This document shows positions 63,099-64,000 of a stretch of 64,000 bases of DNA, in pieces. The notes beneath the pieces were generated by a model, which was not told the DNA's origin, searched no databases, and worked only from the letters and a program-made list of their open reading frames with translations. Within the stretch, counting starts at the first letter, position 1, and the number at the start of each line of letters is the position of its first letter. Made by a program: the position numbers and the translations under genes. The DNA comes from Burkholderia cenocepacia (lineage in GTDB: Bacteria > Pseudomonadota > Gammaproteobacteria > Burkholderiales > Burkholderiaceae). The stretch is from NCBI RefSeq assembly GCF_014211915.1, contig NZ_CP060041.1, positions 744,001-808,000 on the forward strand. The letters are read 5' to 3'.

Positions 63099-64000
63099 AT
63101 GAACACGACGTTCGCCACCGGCAGTGCCGTGCCGGCGCCGGCCGCAGGCCCGGCCTCCGACATTCCGACGTTTCGGTCGATCGCCGCGATCGCGGCCGTG
63201 CTGCTCGGCGCCATCATCGCGACGCTGACGTCGCGCATCACGTCGCTCGGGCTGGCCGACGTGCGCGGCGCGCTCGGCGTCGGCGTCGACGAAGGCGCGT
63301 GGATCAACACCGCGTTCACCGCGTCGCAGATGTTCGTCGGGCCGCTCGCGATCGCGGCGGCCTTCATGTTCGGCACGCGCCGCGTGCTGGTCGCGGGCGC
63401 CGTGGTGTTTCTCGGCGCGGAAAGCGTGCTGCCGCTGTGCACGCAATTCGGCGCGTTCATCGTGTGCCAGGCGATCGCGGGGCTCGCGTCCGGCGTGTTC
63501 GTGCCGTTGACGGTCGGCTTCGTCGTGCGCACGCTGCCGCCGCGGCTGATTCCGTTCGGCATCGCCGCGTATGCGATGAATCTGGAGATGTCGCTGAACC
63601 TGTCGGCCACGCTCGAAGGCTGGTACAGCGAACATCTGAGCTGGCGCTGGCTGTTCTGGCAGAACGCGGCGCTGACCGTGCCGTTCATCGCGTGCCTGAT
63701 GCTGTCGCTCGCCGACGAGCCGATCAAGCGCTTTGCGTCCGGCATCGATGCGCGCGGGATGCTGCTCGGCGCGGGCGGCTTCGCGTGCCTGTGCATCGCG
63801 CTGGATCAGGGCGAGCGGCTGTTCTGGCTGCAGTCGCCGCTGATCGTCGCGTTGCTGGCCGCCGGCATCCTGATGATCGCCGCATTCCTGATCCACGAAC
63901 TCGCGTCGCCGCGCGCCGGGCTGGATCTCGGCTACCTTGCGCGGCCCAACATCGCGCTGCTGATCGTGCTCGTCGGTCTCGTGCGCTTCACCGTGCTCAA
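63099..64000 (+). CDS. DHA2-family MFS efflux pump, N-terminal part
   Basis: An open frame from ATG 63099 to the window edge (about 300 residues, incomplete). MNTTFATGSAVPAPAAG is followed by helices beginning SIAAIAAVLLGAIIATLTSR. The sequence VDEGAWINTAFTASQMF resembles the conserved helix 1-2 loop of EmrB-like pumps, and WRWLFWQNAALTVPFIAC matches the helix 5-6 region. The C-terminal helices are outside the window. It is divergent from the EmrA-type adaptor, so the three parts of the pump are split over two transcripts sharing one 83-base intergenic region. Confidence 0.85.
   Translation, partial: MNTTFATGSAVPAPAAGPASDIPTFRSIAAIAAVLLGAIIATLTSRITSLGLADVRGALGVGVDEGAWINTAFTASQMFVGPLAIAAAFMFGTRRVLVAGAVVFLGAESVLPLCTQFGAFIVCQAIAGLASGVFVPLTVGFVVRTLPPRLIPFGIAAYAMNLEMSLNLSATLEGWYSEHLSWRWLFWQNAALTVPFIACLMLSLADEPIKRFASGIDARGMLLGAGGFACLCIALDQGERLFWLQSPLIVALLAAGILMIAAFLIHELASPRAGLDLGYLARPNIALLIVLVGLVRFTVL

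Overview
The window is high-GC DNA with dense, short-gapped genes. Its content points to a Burkholderia (probably B. cepacia complex) secondary chromosome: several LysR regulators, RND and MFS efflux systems, paired DUF4148 proteins, an amino-acid permease beside a polar amino-acid ABC transporter, and molybdenum hydroxylase genes. The species call is inference from gene content. No rRNA, tRNA, CRISPR array or insertion sequence was seen.

Layout. 1-2.3 kb: the end of a DUF815 ATPase, a DUF2071 protein and a phytanoyl-CoA-dioxygenase-like oxygenase. 2.6-7.6 kb: a complete 2-deoxyribose catabolic locus (deoC, regulator deoQ, and deoK-deoP-deoX), with shared operator-like words in its two promoters. 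8.1-19.2 kb: an OmpR-type two-component system and a tripartite RND pump. They are now separated by an orphan asparagine synthetase in AT-richer DNA next to a broken copy of the pump gene's 3' end. 19.5-25.5 kb: two DUF4148 exported proteins with nearly identical promoters bracketing an asparagine-type permease and a polar amino-acid ABC operon. 25.5-36 kb: a flavin monooxygenase, a dehalogenase/epoxide-hydrolase-like enzyme, three XapX-domain miniproteins, a DUF1275 protein, LysR regulators, a YcaC-like hydrolase, a shattered amidohydrolase, a periplasmic glyoxalase-fold protein and an outer-membrane channel. 36-50.7 kb: a periplasmic metallo-beta-lactamase-fold enzyme, two large winged-helix/STAND ATPase regulators, a broken alpha/beta hydrolase, an AraC regulator, an intact but apparently catalytically dead amidohydrolase and a degenerate HD protein. 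50.7-58.4 kb: an Old-Yellow-Enzyme reductase, an MFS exporter, LysR and a cytochrome c/2Fe-2S/molybdopterin dehydrogenase operon. 58.7-64 kb: a UBP zinc finger divergent from a thioredoxin-reductase-like flavoprotein, then a second tripartite (MFS-type) efflux locus cut by the window edge.

How parts connect. The strongest regulatory signal is a 19-bp palindromic word, GATTACG-N5-GTYATCY. It occurs before the response regulator, before the RND operon and before both DUF4148 genes, the last two at exactly the same distance from the start codon. This predicts one local regulon.

The strongest enzymological oddity is at 48-50.7 kb. The amidohydrolase there keeps its frame but has lost its metal ligands, and the next gene has lost its HD dyad. 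The frame-broken amidohydrolase at 31.6-33.5 kb still spells out the active-site residues. All functions are read from sequence motifs by eye; no database search was run.
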